Part shown: in pieces, positions 7,877 through 17,400 of the stretch
Layout: every line of letters starts with the position of its first letter
Numbering within the stretch: the first letter of the stretch is position 1
Origin: PFJX01 sp031426735
GTDB lineage: Bacteria > Pseudomonadota > Gammaproteobacteria > Burkholderiales > Thiobacillaceae
Direction: 5' to 3'
DNA: 64,000 bases
Assembly (NCBI GenBank): GCA_031426735.1
Contig: JASJPK010000107.1
Span: 18,170-82,169, forward strand
The notes under the pieces: generated by a model
Database searches by the model: none
The model's input: only the letters and a program-made list of their open reading frames with translations
What the model was told of the DNA's origin: nothing
Position numbers and translations under genes: made by a program

Positions 7877-8716
7877 TCAGTCGGCGGCGGGCGCCGGGGT
7901 GACGCGTCTTTGCACGCCATGGTACACCATCAAAAAGGGCGTTCCCGATCGGTCCAGCCCGCCGGCCAGATGGCCCAGGCGCGAATTTGCATGGACCTGC
8001 AGCAGGTCTTGCAGGGGTTGAGCGATGCCGAGTCGGTTGCCCAGATTGAGCAATTCGGGGCGGATGTCCGACAGCGTCATGCTGGTCGAATAGAACTTGA
8101 TGTCGAAGGAGACGCGCGCATTGCCGTGTTCGCGCGCCTCCATGTAATCGAGTGGGCGATTCGCCCAATCGCGCGCGCAAATCGCGAATGCCGCTTCTAC
8201 CACTTGCAGCGCCGGGCTGAGCGTTCCCAGCAGTTCGAGGCTGCGGCGGCGCATGCCGCGACGCGACAGCAGCGGGTACGCGCGATATTCGGTCAGCACC
8301 GGGCGTCCGCTTCCGGCGATGCTCCACTTGAAGCCGAGAAACAGAATCTGCGAGTCGTTTGCGCTGAGCAGTTGTTTGGCCGTCAGCGCCATCTGGCTGG
8401 AAAAATCGAGATAGGCCTTGTAGCGCCTGGTCTCCCCGTCGCATTCGAAACCGAAACCGACATACCCGGTCTGACCCAGCGCCTGCCGGTAATGCGCCAT
8501 CAGTTCCGCCGGTATGCCCAGGCGGGCGCTGAAATCCAGCAAAGCCGCATCGGGCTCCGCACCCAACTGGCGTTTGTTGAAGCCGAACAGTCCGCGATCC
8601 GCGCTGAGTTGGCCCTGGCTGAGTTTGAAAGAAGGTTCCGCCGTATGCACGATGGCATGTTCGCGGAACCAGTCGAGGATGGGCGCGGCGAGTCCGCAAT
8701 GGGGCTCAACATTCAT
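7877..8716 (-). CDS. Unrecognised protein, 279 residues
   Basis: I do not recognise this family. I start it at the ATG at 8716, which overlaps the TGA of the gene before it (ATGA), rather than at the longer frame from 8806. It looks soluble, with no signal peptide or membrane segment. Two similar segments stand out: V-G-F-G-F-E with Y-K-A-Y-L in the middle, and L-G-H-L-A-G-G-L-D with F-L-M-V-Y-H-G near the C-terminus. They suggest a fold with two related beta halves. Arg-rich R-R-G-M-R-R-R sits at about residue 155. Its place between a kinase-like protein and an FAD oxidase, with overlapping genes, argues for an enzymatic role in the same pathway; the reaction is unknown. Confidence 0.75.
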   Translation of the reverse strand: MNVEPHCGLAAPILDWFREHAIVHTAEPSFKLSQGQLSADRGLFGFNKRQLGAEPDAALLDFSARLGIPAELMAHYRQALGQTGYVGFGFECDGETRRYKAYLDFSSQMALTAKQLLSANDSQILFLGFKWSIAGSGRPVLTEYRAYPLLSRRGMRRRSLELLGTLSPALQVVEAAFAICARDWANRPLDYMEAREHGNARVSFDIKFYSTSMTLSDIRPELLNLGNRLGIAQPLQDLLQVHANSRLGHLAGGLDRSGTPFLMVYHGVQRRVTPAPAAD

Positions 8717-9438
8717 GGCGTTTCCGTCCGAACAAAATGCTGGAAGCGGGCTTCCATCTGGTCGTAGAGCGTTCGCTCCGCCGGACCGATGCCATAAAAC
8801 GCGCACATATCGCGCAATCTGAAACGGGGCGAGAGTTGCGGCGGGACATCCTGAAAAAACAGCTGCGCCGCGCGGTACAGCACGTATTTAAGCGGCACGG
8901 CAAAGCCAAGCACCCATTCGTAATCGATCAGATGCCAGCGCGTGTCGTGCAGGATCAGGTGATCGAAGCCTTGGTCGATATTGCCGCACTTCACCGTGAT
9001 CTCGGCCTCAAGGCAAAGGTCGGCGAAAATGTCTGCGCGCTGTCCCGGCCCGCGCAGGTCTGCCGCCAACGGGTCGAATGCGGTGATGAGGCGGCGATAG
9101 CTGTCGAGCAAGGATTCAAGGCCTGACTGATTGTTGCGGCGAAGCGCCTGGACCAGCTGCTGTTTGAGGCTGCTGCCTTCGACAAACGCCCATTCGAGTT
9201 GGTCGCCCTGCATTGCGCAGGCGCAGGCGCAAACCGGAGTCTGTTGCATGCGCATAATTTGATGATTCGCCGCCATGCGACGCAAATGCGCGATGCCTTC
9301 CGCATGCAGGGCGCGCTTGTGCACGCGCTTCTGGCCATCGGTGCCGACGACGATGCGGGTTTCGATCTGAAAACGCCGTGCCCGTCCGGGCGCGTCCTGT
9401 TGGAACAATACCTGATCGGTTCCGGCGGTTTCAGCCAT
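8713..9438 (-). CDS. Kinase-like (aminoglycoside-phosphotransferase fold) protein
   Basis: A 241-residue protein whose second half resembles the C-lobe of APH/choline-kinase-like proteins found in polysaccharide loci. F-V-E-G-S-S-L (~86-92) fits the hinge. The later segment G-F-D-H-L-I-L, then H-L-I-D-Y-E-W-V-L, then P-L-K-Y-V-L-Y-R (~157-188) fits the metal-binding Asp strand and the following helix. I do not see a canonical H-G-D-x-x-x-x-N catalytic loop, so activity is uncertain. The start ATG overlaps the end of the glycosyltransferase gene by 8 bases, and the stop overlaps the next gene by 4. A role in glycan or glycoconjugate modification is inferred from the motif and from the GT41 neighbour. 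Confidence 0.6.
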   Translation of the reverse strand: MAETAGTDQVLFQQDAPGRARRFQIETRIVVGTDGQKRVHKRALHAEGIAHLRRMAANHQIMRMQQTPVCACACAMQGDQLEWAFVEGSSLKQQLVQALRRNNQSGLESLLDSYRRLITAFDPLAADLRGPGQRADIFADLCLEAEITVKCGNIDQGFDHLILHDTRWHLIDYEWVLGFAVPLKYVLYRAAQLFFQDVPPQLSPRFRLRDMCAFYGIGPAERTLYDQMEARFQHFVRTETP

Positions 9439-11002
9439 GCACGACCTTTACCAGAAAGTTTTCCAGCGATGCGATAGCGGCATCCTGATCGAACAGTTCG
9501 TCCACCCGAGCGCGCAATTGCGCGCGCACTTCGTCGCGCCAGACACTGTCATGCGCCAGGGCATGCGCAATGCGTAGGTAGTCGTCGGCATCGCGGGCGA
9601 TGAGTTGTGCAAGACCCAGCTGTTTCAACATCGCGGCGCTTTGCCTGCCGCGCATGAAGCCGCCCTCGAAGGTGACCAGCGGCAGTCCGCACGCCAGTGC
9701 ATCGAGCGCGGTATTGCCACCCGACCAGTGCGGCGGATCGAGCATGACGTCGCAAAGCCGGTTGACCTCCAGGTAATCGGGGTGGCGCAGATAAGGCAGC
9801 ACGACGACTCTTTGGCGAATATCCAGCGCAAAACGCGCGAACACGCTTGCCACCCGCTCAAGAAAACATCGGGTCAACGCCGGGCTATCCGCTTCGAACA
9901 GCACCAGAACGCCGTCGGCGTCATGGGCGAGTACGCCGGCCAGCAGCGGATCGAAGTCGGGATGCAGTTTGAACAGCGATTGCGGACACAGGTAAAGCGT
10001 CTTCGATTCGGGTAGGCCGAAATCGCGGCGACTTTTCGAATTCGGGCAGACCGGACGCGGGTACGACACGCCGAGTCCATCCAGCAAGACCAGGTTTTCA
10101 CGGTAATGCCGGTCGGCAGCGACAGGCTCGGCGGCGCCACTGGACAGGAAATAGTCGATGCTGGCCAGGCCGGTAGTCACCGGATGTCCCCAGCCGGCGC
10201 ACTGCACCGGCGCCAGGCGTAGCGAGGCGAGCAGGAAGGAATGCGCATCCATGCCGAGCTCCGGGTAAATCAGGATATCCAGTTGTTCCGCCTGGATGCG
10301 TTGGCCGCAGGCATCGAGCGAGCCGAAACCGGGGGCGGCGAGATCGATGAAATGATCGGCTTGCGCGGCGATGTCGCGTGTCACCGCATCCCGCCGCGGG
10401 CTGTTATGGAAAACGAAAGTTTCGAAACGTGTCCGGTCGAGTTGGCTGATCCAGCGTCGAAAATAGCCGCCGACCGTGCATTGGCGGAAATAGCCGGATG
10501 CGAAACCGACCCGGATGCGCCGGCCCTGCACATCCTGTCGCGGCAGCGGCCGGGTCAGCGCGGGGAGGTGTGCGTCAATCAGGCTCGCGACGAAATCGCC
10601 GTAGCGACTTTGAAAAAACAGGTCGTTGCGGCCCTGATACGCCAGGAAAAAATTCACCTGCAACAGGTCATCAAGACAGCGTTGCGATGCCATGCGCAGA
10701 AATCGGGGCCGTTCGTCCAGCAAGACGTGGAGTCCGGATTCGACTCGCTCGCGCGCCGCCTGAACCGCTGCCGATGAGTCATATACCAAGGGCAGCGTCA
10801 AATGCACACCTATCGCCGCCGCGAGGTTGTCGGGATCACGCGCCAGCACGCGTCGATAGCGCGCTATCGCCTCCGCCGTGCGATTGCTCAAGGCAAGCAG
10901 TCTGGCCTGTTCCAGTTCCGTGTCGAGTTCCGAAAGTGGGATCGCATGGCGCGGTTTCATTTCGCGCTCAGTGGCATTTGTCGGGGGGCGGAAAACTGGC
11001 AT
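9431..11002 (-). CDS. GT41-family glycosyltransferase (O-GlcNAc transferase/SPINDLY-like)
   Basis: A 523-residue cytoplasmic glycosyltransferase. A short TPR-like helical stretch (about 25-65, with A-x-x-x-Y-R-x-V-L-x-x-D-P) precedes a two-lobed GT-B catalytic region. Recognisable GT41 blocks are R-V-G-F-A-S-G-Y-F-R (~165), G-W-G-H-P-V-T-T-G-L-x-S-I-D-Y-F (~270-285), L-D-P-P-H-W-S-G-G-N-T-A-L-D-A-L-A-x-G-L-P-L-V-T (~415-438, the nucleotide-sugar-binding region) and R-x-S-A-A-M-L. The His that follows D-F-R in canonical O-GlcNAc transferases appears to be Cys here. ATG 11002 is used; ATG 10960 is a credible alternative. It is the first gene of the five-gene operon and is divergent from the giant adhesin-like gene. 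GT41 members either glycosylate Ser/Thr or, as in HMW1C, Asn of adhesins. Confidence 0.88.
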   Translation of the reverse strand: MPVFRPPTNATEREMKPRHAIPLSELDTELEQARLLALSNRTAEAIARYRRVLARDPDNLAAAIGVHLTLPLVYDSSAAVQAARERVESGLHVLLDERPRFLRMASQRCLDDLLQVNFFLAYQGRNDLFFQSRYGDFVASLIDAHLPALTRPLPRQDVQGRRIRVGFASGYFRQCTVGGYFRRWISQLDRTRFETFVFHNSPRRDAVTRDIAAQADHFIDLAAPGFGSLDACGQRIQAEQLDILIYPELGMDAHSFLLASLRLAPVQCAGWGHPVTTGLASIDYFLSSGAAEPVAADRHYRENLVLLDGLGVSYPRPVCPNSKSRRDFGLPESKTLYLCPQSLFKLHPDFDPLLAGVLAHDADGVLVLFEADSPALTRCFLERVASVFARFALDIRQRVVVLPYLRHPDYLEVNRLCDVMLDPPHWSGGNTALDALACGLPLVTFEGGFMRGRQSAAMLKQLGLAQLIARDADDYLRIAHALAHDSVWRDEVRAQLRARVDELFDQDAAIASLENFLVKVVHG

Positions 11003-11403
11003 GCGGGGTGGCCAACGTGGCGGTTAAGGCAATGTCTCGGACTGACGCAATTTGTTGACCAGCAGTGATTGGATAGGTATTTCGAACCGGACCAGGCAGG
11101 AAACGACGAAGTTAACCCGGGCATCATTCAGCAGCAATCTCAATCATCCCGATGCCGGCTGAAAAGGTAATTGTCTGAAATCGCTTGGGACATGTATTGA
11201 GCGCATGGCTTAGGTAAAACGTACCAGGAAAATTTTGATTCAGAACAACGCTATTCATGGACTTAATTTTGCTAAATTTGCACCCCTAATATTGGGGTGT
11301 TGCTCCAGACGTATTACTGCCCAATTCGTACGCTTCCGGCTTGGTTCGTTGCCAGTCGGCGTCGGATTTTTTCGTGCGTCTTGGGTGACCATAAGGGGAC
11401 AAG
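11003..11403. promoter_or_regulatory. Divergent intergenic region upstream of the giant gene
   Basis: About 400 AT-richer bases separate the minus operon from the giant plus-strand gene, so both promoters must lie here. A weak plus-strand sigma70-like pair is TTGACC (11055-11060), 17 bases, TATTTC (11078-11083). A 19-base hairpin, CACCCC / GGGGTG with a 7-base loop, lies at 11281-11299 in the presumed leader. No good sigma54 site was found. The ribosome site AGGGG (11394-11398) precedes the giant gene. Confidence 0.4.
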
Positions 11404-14400
11404 ATGTTCATGCGAAAAAGTAAAAACCGACTTCCGTGCAGGAAGCAATTGGTCCGTTCGTTACGTGATGCTTTTCGCGTCGAACCGCTTGAACCCAGAG
11501 TGCTGCTCTCGGCGGACCCTGTCATGGGGGCCGTTCAGGCCATCCTGCCGGATGACCGGGAACAGGATCAGCTGGGTGCGTATGACATCCTCGCCCAGCA
11601 GGATTCCTTCGACGAAGCGCAGCCTTTCCGGATCGAACACGCGCTGTTCGAACGCCAATATCAGCCGGCAAGCTACGATTTCCCGGTCGACAAGATCACC
11701 TTCGACATGGCGCGTTTGTCCGAAGGCCAGGGCTACATGGACAGCGTTTTCGTGGTGGCGGCCAATGAGACGCTGGCCGGTAGCGGAACGCTCAACGTCA
11801 GCATTCTCAACACCGGCACCATCAGTCCGGGCTATTCCCCCGGCATGCAGAACGTTGCCAGTTACACCCAGACCGAGGTCGGCACACTCAATATCGAGAT
11901 CGGCGGCCTTGCCGCCGGTACGCAGTACGACCAGATCAACGTAAGCGGTCTCGCCACGCTCGACGGCGCCCTGGCCGTTTCGCTGATCAATGGCTACAAG
12001 CCGAGCGAAGGCGATAGTTTCGACATCATGACCTTCGGATCGGTCAGCGGCCGTTTCGACTCCGGCAGCGGTCTGCTTTATGCCGGCGATGGCATCTACT
12101 TCGAGGTTGCGCAGGACGCCAATGGCTTGACCCTGGTCGCGCATGAACTGGACGAGTACTCCAGTTTCGTTCTGAACGCCTTGGTGGGTGAATCGGAGAA
12201 TGCGGTTGGCAAGTGGCTCAACTTCGATTATTTCCAGGACGTCGCCCCGGTATCGTTCAGCGGTTCGCTGGATCTGGACAACGGCTTTTTCCTGAGCGGC
12301 AATTTCACGCTCGGTTATGACGCCCACGAGTCGCTGCTCAACCCGCTCGACGGGCAGGCGATCGACGTCGCCTATTGGCAGCTGGGCCTGGTCGACGGAG
12401 CAGGCTTTATCGGACTCGGTGGCCCGGCCGACAACCCGGGCGCCAAGGGCATCGGCTTCAGCAATGCCGATTTCGGCCTGGTCTTCGTCGACCCCGAAGC
12501 CTTGAGCGCGGATTACGGTTGGATCATCGGCGAGGGTTCGGTCGGTGCCATCGACGTCGTCGGCATCTCCGCCCTGACCGCCAGCGGCAGCAATCTGGCG
12601 TTTGCGTTCAATCTGGGCCTGGGTACGCTTGCCGATAACAGCGCCAACGCCAGCGTGGTCGACTTTTCCGCCACGCCGTTCACGTTGGGTGGCTTCGTCC
12701 TGAATGACGACGGCAGCCGTGGCGAATATCTGCTGCTGTCCGGCGGCATCAGTCTCGGCGTGGGCGACATTTCACTTTCCGGCGATCTCGGCATTTCCCT
12801 GGGCAGTGGCCAGATCCTCGTTGCCGGGCACAACGTCAGCGCCAGTCTGGCCGCGGGCGGCGTCTCGGCGGGGATTGCCAATGGCGAGTTCGGCCTGATC
12901 ATCGATGCTGCCGGCAAGATTGCCTTCGAAGGCAGCGGTTCGCTGGCATTGAGCGGTGGCGGTTTTGCCAACCTCAGCGCCGAATCGGCCAGCTTGCGGT
13001 TCAATCAAACCAACCAGGATTACAGCGGCCAGTCGTTCCAGTTCGCCGGCGATTTCCAGTACGTTTTCGGCAGTCTGGCCGCATCGACCAGCCTGCAAGC
13101 CGCCAGCGTCGTCGGCTTGGCCGCGAATCTGGGCGACAGCCTCAACATCGGCGGCGACTTTGCCTTCGAAGCGAGCGCCGATGGCAGTTCGATGACGGTC
13201 ATCGCGGGCAACGCCTATGCCAAAGTGGCTGTCGGCAATTTTGCCGTGGGTGTCGAAAACGCTTCACTGGGCCTATTCATCAGTGCCGATGGACGTGTGC
13301 TCGAAGCCCAAGGTGGGCTCAGCGCCGACCTGGGCGATCTGATCAGTCTTTCCGCCAATACCGTCGCCGTACGCTGGAATGAAACGTCCACCGATTACAG
13401 CAACGTCAATCTGCAAGCCGCCGATCTCGGCTACACCTTTGATCCCGGCCTGACCGCGTCGCTGCAGGAAGTCAGCATCGGCGGCGCCAGCCTGCAACTG
13501 GGCGGATTCCTGATGGCCAGCGGCAGTCTGGCGGTGCGGCGAGGCGTCGAATCGACCCTGACGCTGGCCGACGGCAGCATGGTAACGGTCGATCAGCTCA
13601 CCCTCGGCGGTAGCGGGCTGACCGCTCAACTCGGACTGAATACCGGCAGCACGGAGTTCGTCGGCTTCGATATCCAGGACATCGATCTGGCCCTGGCCCT
13701 GTTCGCCGATACCGGCGATGTATCGCATCAATGGCAGGCGCTGAAAGGCAGTGTCGGCGCCGTTTCCCTTGCCGGTATCGACGGCTTGACCCTTTCCGCC
13801 GACAGCCTGGCCATCGAATACAACGCGGCCAGCGTTGGCCTTTCCGTCGTCGATTTTTCCGGCGCGCACGCATTGGATGTGCTCATAGCGCCGAGCCAAT
13901 ACATCACGCTGGACATGGACGGCGCCAAAGGCGAGTTGCTACAAGCCTCGGGCAACCTGACGGTGGACCTGTTCGGCTTCGTGCAACTGGAAGGCGGCTT
14001 CGCCATCGAGAAGAGCACCGAGACGGTGACCCTGGCGGACAGCGACCCGAGCGACGCCGTCCCGGCGGACGTGGTCAAGGTCGACCTGCTGAGCATCGGC
14101 GCCAGCGGCGTCGACGCGTTTGCCGGTGTCGGCGGCGGCACAGCGGGTGCGATCGGTCTCGAACTGCAGGAAGTGAACTTCGCGCTGGCGATTGCCAGCG
14201 ACCAGCAGAACATCGCGCGCAAATGGACCGCGCTCTCCGCCACGGCGGGCACGATTGATCTGGTCGGCCTGGACGGCCTGGAAGTCACCGCCGACACGCT
14301 GAGCCTGGAAATCAACCAGGCCGCCAGCGACGCCAGCCTGATCGACTGGCTCGCCATGCCGCTGGCAGTCGCCACCGGCCCGAGCAGCAGCCAGACGCTG

Positions 14401-17400
14401 GCAATGGATGGCAGCGTCGGCGAACTGCTGCGCGCCAGCGGCAACCTCACGCTCGACGTGTACGGCTTCTTCCAGGTCAGCGGCGGCTTCGCGTTCGAGA
14501 AATCCAGCACCGCCCTGCTGCTCAACGACGCCGGCGGCACGGAAATCGACGTCGACCTGCTCACCATCGGCGGCGCCGGCATCAACGCCTTCGCCGGCGT
14601 GGGCGGCGGCACTGCCAACGCCATGGGTCTCAACCTCAGCGGCGTCAACTTCGCCCTCGCCCTGATGAGCGAACAGGTGGACGTCGGCAGCGTTGCACGC
14701 AAATGGAGCGCCCTGCAAGCCGACGCCGACGGCGTCAGCCTGACCGGCATCGACGGCCTCACCGTCGCCGCCGACAGCCTCAGCGTCCAGATCAACCAGG
14801 CTGCCACCGACGGCACGGTGATCGACTTCGCCGCGCGCAACCTCGACGTCGCCACCGGTCCCGGCCAAAGCCAGACGCTCGCCCTCGACGGCGCCGACGG
14901 CGCACAACTCAAAGCCGCCGGCCACCTCGAACTCGACGTGTTCGGCTTCCTGCAACTCGAAGGCGACTTCGCCTTCGAAAAGACCACCGACACGGTCACC
15001 CTCAACGACGCCACCGACACCACCGCCGCCAGCCAGGTCACGGTCGACCTGCTCACCGTGGGCGGCGACGGCATCGACGCCTTCGCCGGAATGAACGGCG
15101 GCACGGAAGAAGCCCTCGGCCTGCAACTGGCCGGCGTCCAGTTCGCCCTCGCGCTCGCCTCGGAAAAACCCAACGTCGTCAACGCCCGCAAATGGCTCAG
15201 CCTCGAAGCCAACGCCGGCAGCGCCGGCCTGATCGGCATCGACGGCCTCACGCTGGGCGGCAGCGACCTGCACATCGAAATCAACCAGGCCGGCAACGCC
15301 GCAGCGGAAGCCGACGGCAGCCTGCTCGACCACAGCACGAACGGCCTCGCAATCGCCACCGGCCCGTCCAGCACGCTCACGCTCGGCATGGACGGCAGCG
15401 AAGGCAAACTGCTCAAAGCCAGCGGCAACCTGCACCTCGACGTCTTCGGCTTCTTCCAGGCCGACGGCGGCTTCGCCATCGAACAGAAAACCAGCCAGAT
15501 CACCCTGGCCGACACCGACAACGACGCCGGCACCCCGGCCGAACAAGTCAGCATCGACCTGCTCGCCATCGGCGGCAGCGGCATCGACGCCTTCGCCGGC
15601 CTCAATGGCGGCCAGGACAACGCCTTGGGCCTCGCCCTGTCCGGCGTCGACTTCGGTCTCGCCCTGATGAGCGAACAACTGCCGGCCGGCAGCAGCGCCA
15701 CCGCACGCGGCTGGACCGCCCTCAAAGCCAGCGCCGACAGCGTCGGCTTCATCGGCGTCGACGGCCTCAGCCTGTCCGCCAACGACCTCAGCGTCGAAAT
15801 CAACCGCTCCAACGACCCCGTCACGATGCCGGTGGCCGACTTCGCCGCGCAAGGCCTCAGCATCCAGACTGGCCCCAGCAGCACACTCGACCTCGACATG
15901 GCCGGCAGTGACGGCCAACTGCTGCGCGCCGCCGGCAACCTCCAGCTCGACCTGTTCGGCTTCGTCCAGATCAGCGGCGACCTCGCCTTTGAAAAGCGCG
16001 ACGGCGAAGTCACCCTCGCCGACAGCGACGACAATCCCGCCACCCCGGCCGAAACCATCCAGGTCGACCTGCTCACGGTCGGCGGCCAGAACCTCAACGC
16101 CTTCGCCGGCCTCAACGGCGGCACCGAAAACGAACTCGGCCTCAAGCTCGACGACCTCGACTTCGCCCTCGTACTGGCCGCCAGCAAAACCGAAGTCGAC
16201 CGCAACTGGACCAGCCTGCAAGGCAGCGCCGGCGGCATCAGCCTGGTCGGCATCGACGGCCTCACCGTCGAAGCCACCAGCCTCGAAGTCGCCCTCAACC
16301 AAGCCGGCAAGATCGGCGACCAGGTCATCGACTACGGCACGGGCGCCACCGACCTGGAAGTGCGCACCGGCCCCGCCAGCGCCCTCACGCTCGACCTCGA
16401 CGGCAGCGAAGGCGAAATCATCAAGGCCGCCGGCCACCTCAGCCTCAACGTCTTCAACTTCTTCAGCGTCGAAGGCGACCTCGCCTTCCAGAAGATCGCC
16501 AACCAGAGCGTCACCCTCAGCAACGGCGAACAAATCGACGTCGAACTGATGACCCTGGGCGGCCAGAACATCAGCGCCTTCGCCGGCATGAACGGCGGCA
16601 GCGCCGACGCCCTCGGCTTAAGCCTGGGCGAAGCCGACTTCGCCCTCGCCTTGATGACCGACAAGGCCGACGCCACGCACCAATACACCAGCCTGCAAGC
16701 CACCGCAGGCCTGGCCGAATTCATCGGCATCGACGGCCTCACGCTCAGCGCCGACACGCTCGCCGTCAACGTCAACCAAGGCATCACGCTCGCCGCCGAA
16801 GCCGAAATCAGCGACAGCCAGAACGCCCAATGGAGCCTCAGCCTCACCCCCGGCAGCGCCGGCAGGCTCGACTTCGGCTACAACGGCGACAGCGCCGCGG
16901 TCAGCCTGAGCGGCACTGAGAGCAACCTCGAAGTCATCCAGAAACTTACCGCCGGCCTGGAAAGCCTCACCGGCATCGGCGCCGGCAACGTCGCCATCAC
17001 CGGCAGCCGCTTCGAAGGCTACAGCATCGAATTCATCGGCAGCCTGGCCGGCACCGACGTCGCCGGCCTCACGGTCGCCAGCAGCGCCGCCGCCATCAGC
17101 ACCAGCGTCAGCACCACGCAAACCGCGCAAGCCGGCATTGACGAAGAAAAGCGCCTCAGCATCGAAACGCAACGCAGCGCACCGCCGGCGATCGACGTCG
17201 AAGTCAGCCAACTGACTGCCGCCACGACCGGCGGCAACGAAACCAAAGCCATCGTCTTCACCACCCCGTACAGCTCCAGCGGCACCTACAACATCACGCT
17301 GGGCAGCGACACGGAAACGGTGCGCTTCGCCCAGAACGACATCACCAACAACAAACGCTACATCCGCGAAGCGTTCGAAGCGCTGCTCAACGTCACCTCC

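Noticed and set aside
7877..8716. ABBA-type aromatic or peptide prenyltransferase
   Set aside because: The size and the two beta-like segments are suggestive, but no diagnostic motif is recognisable, so no function is assigned.
11185..11200. TTGGGACATGTATTGA as a sigma54 promoter for the giant gene
   Set aside because: The -24 part has two mismatches and the -12 GC is missing, so it is not comparable to the site at 5511-5526.
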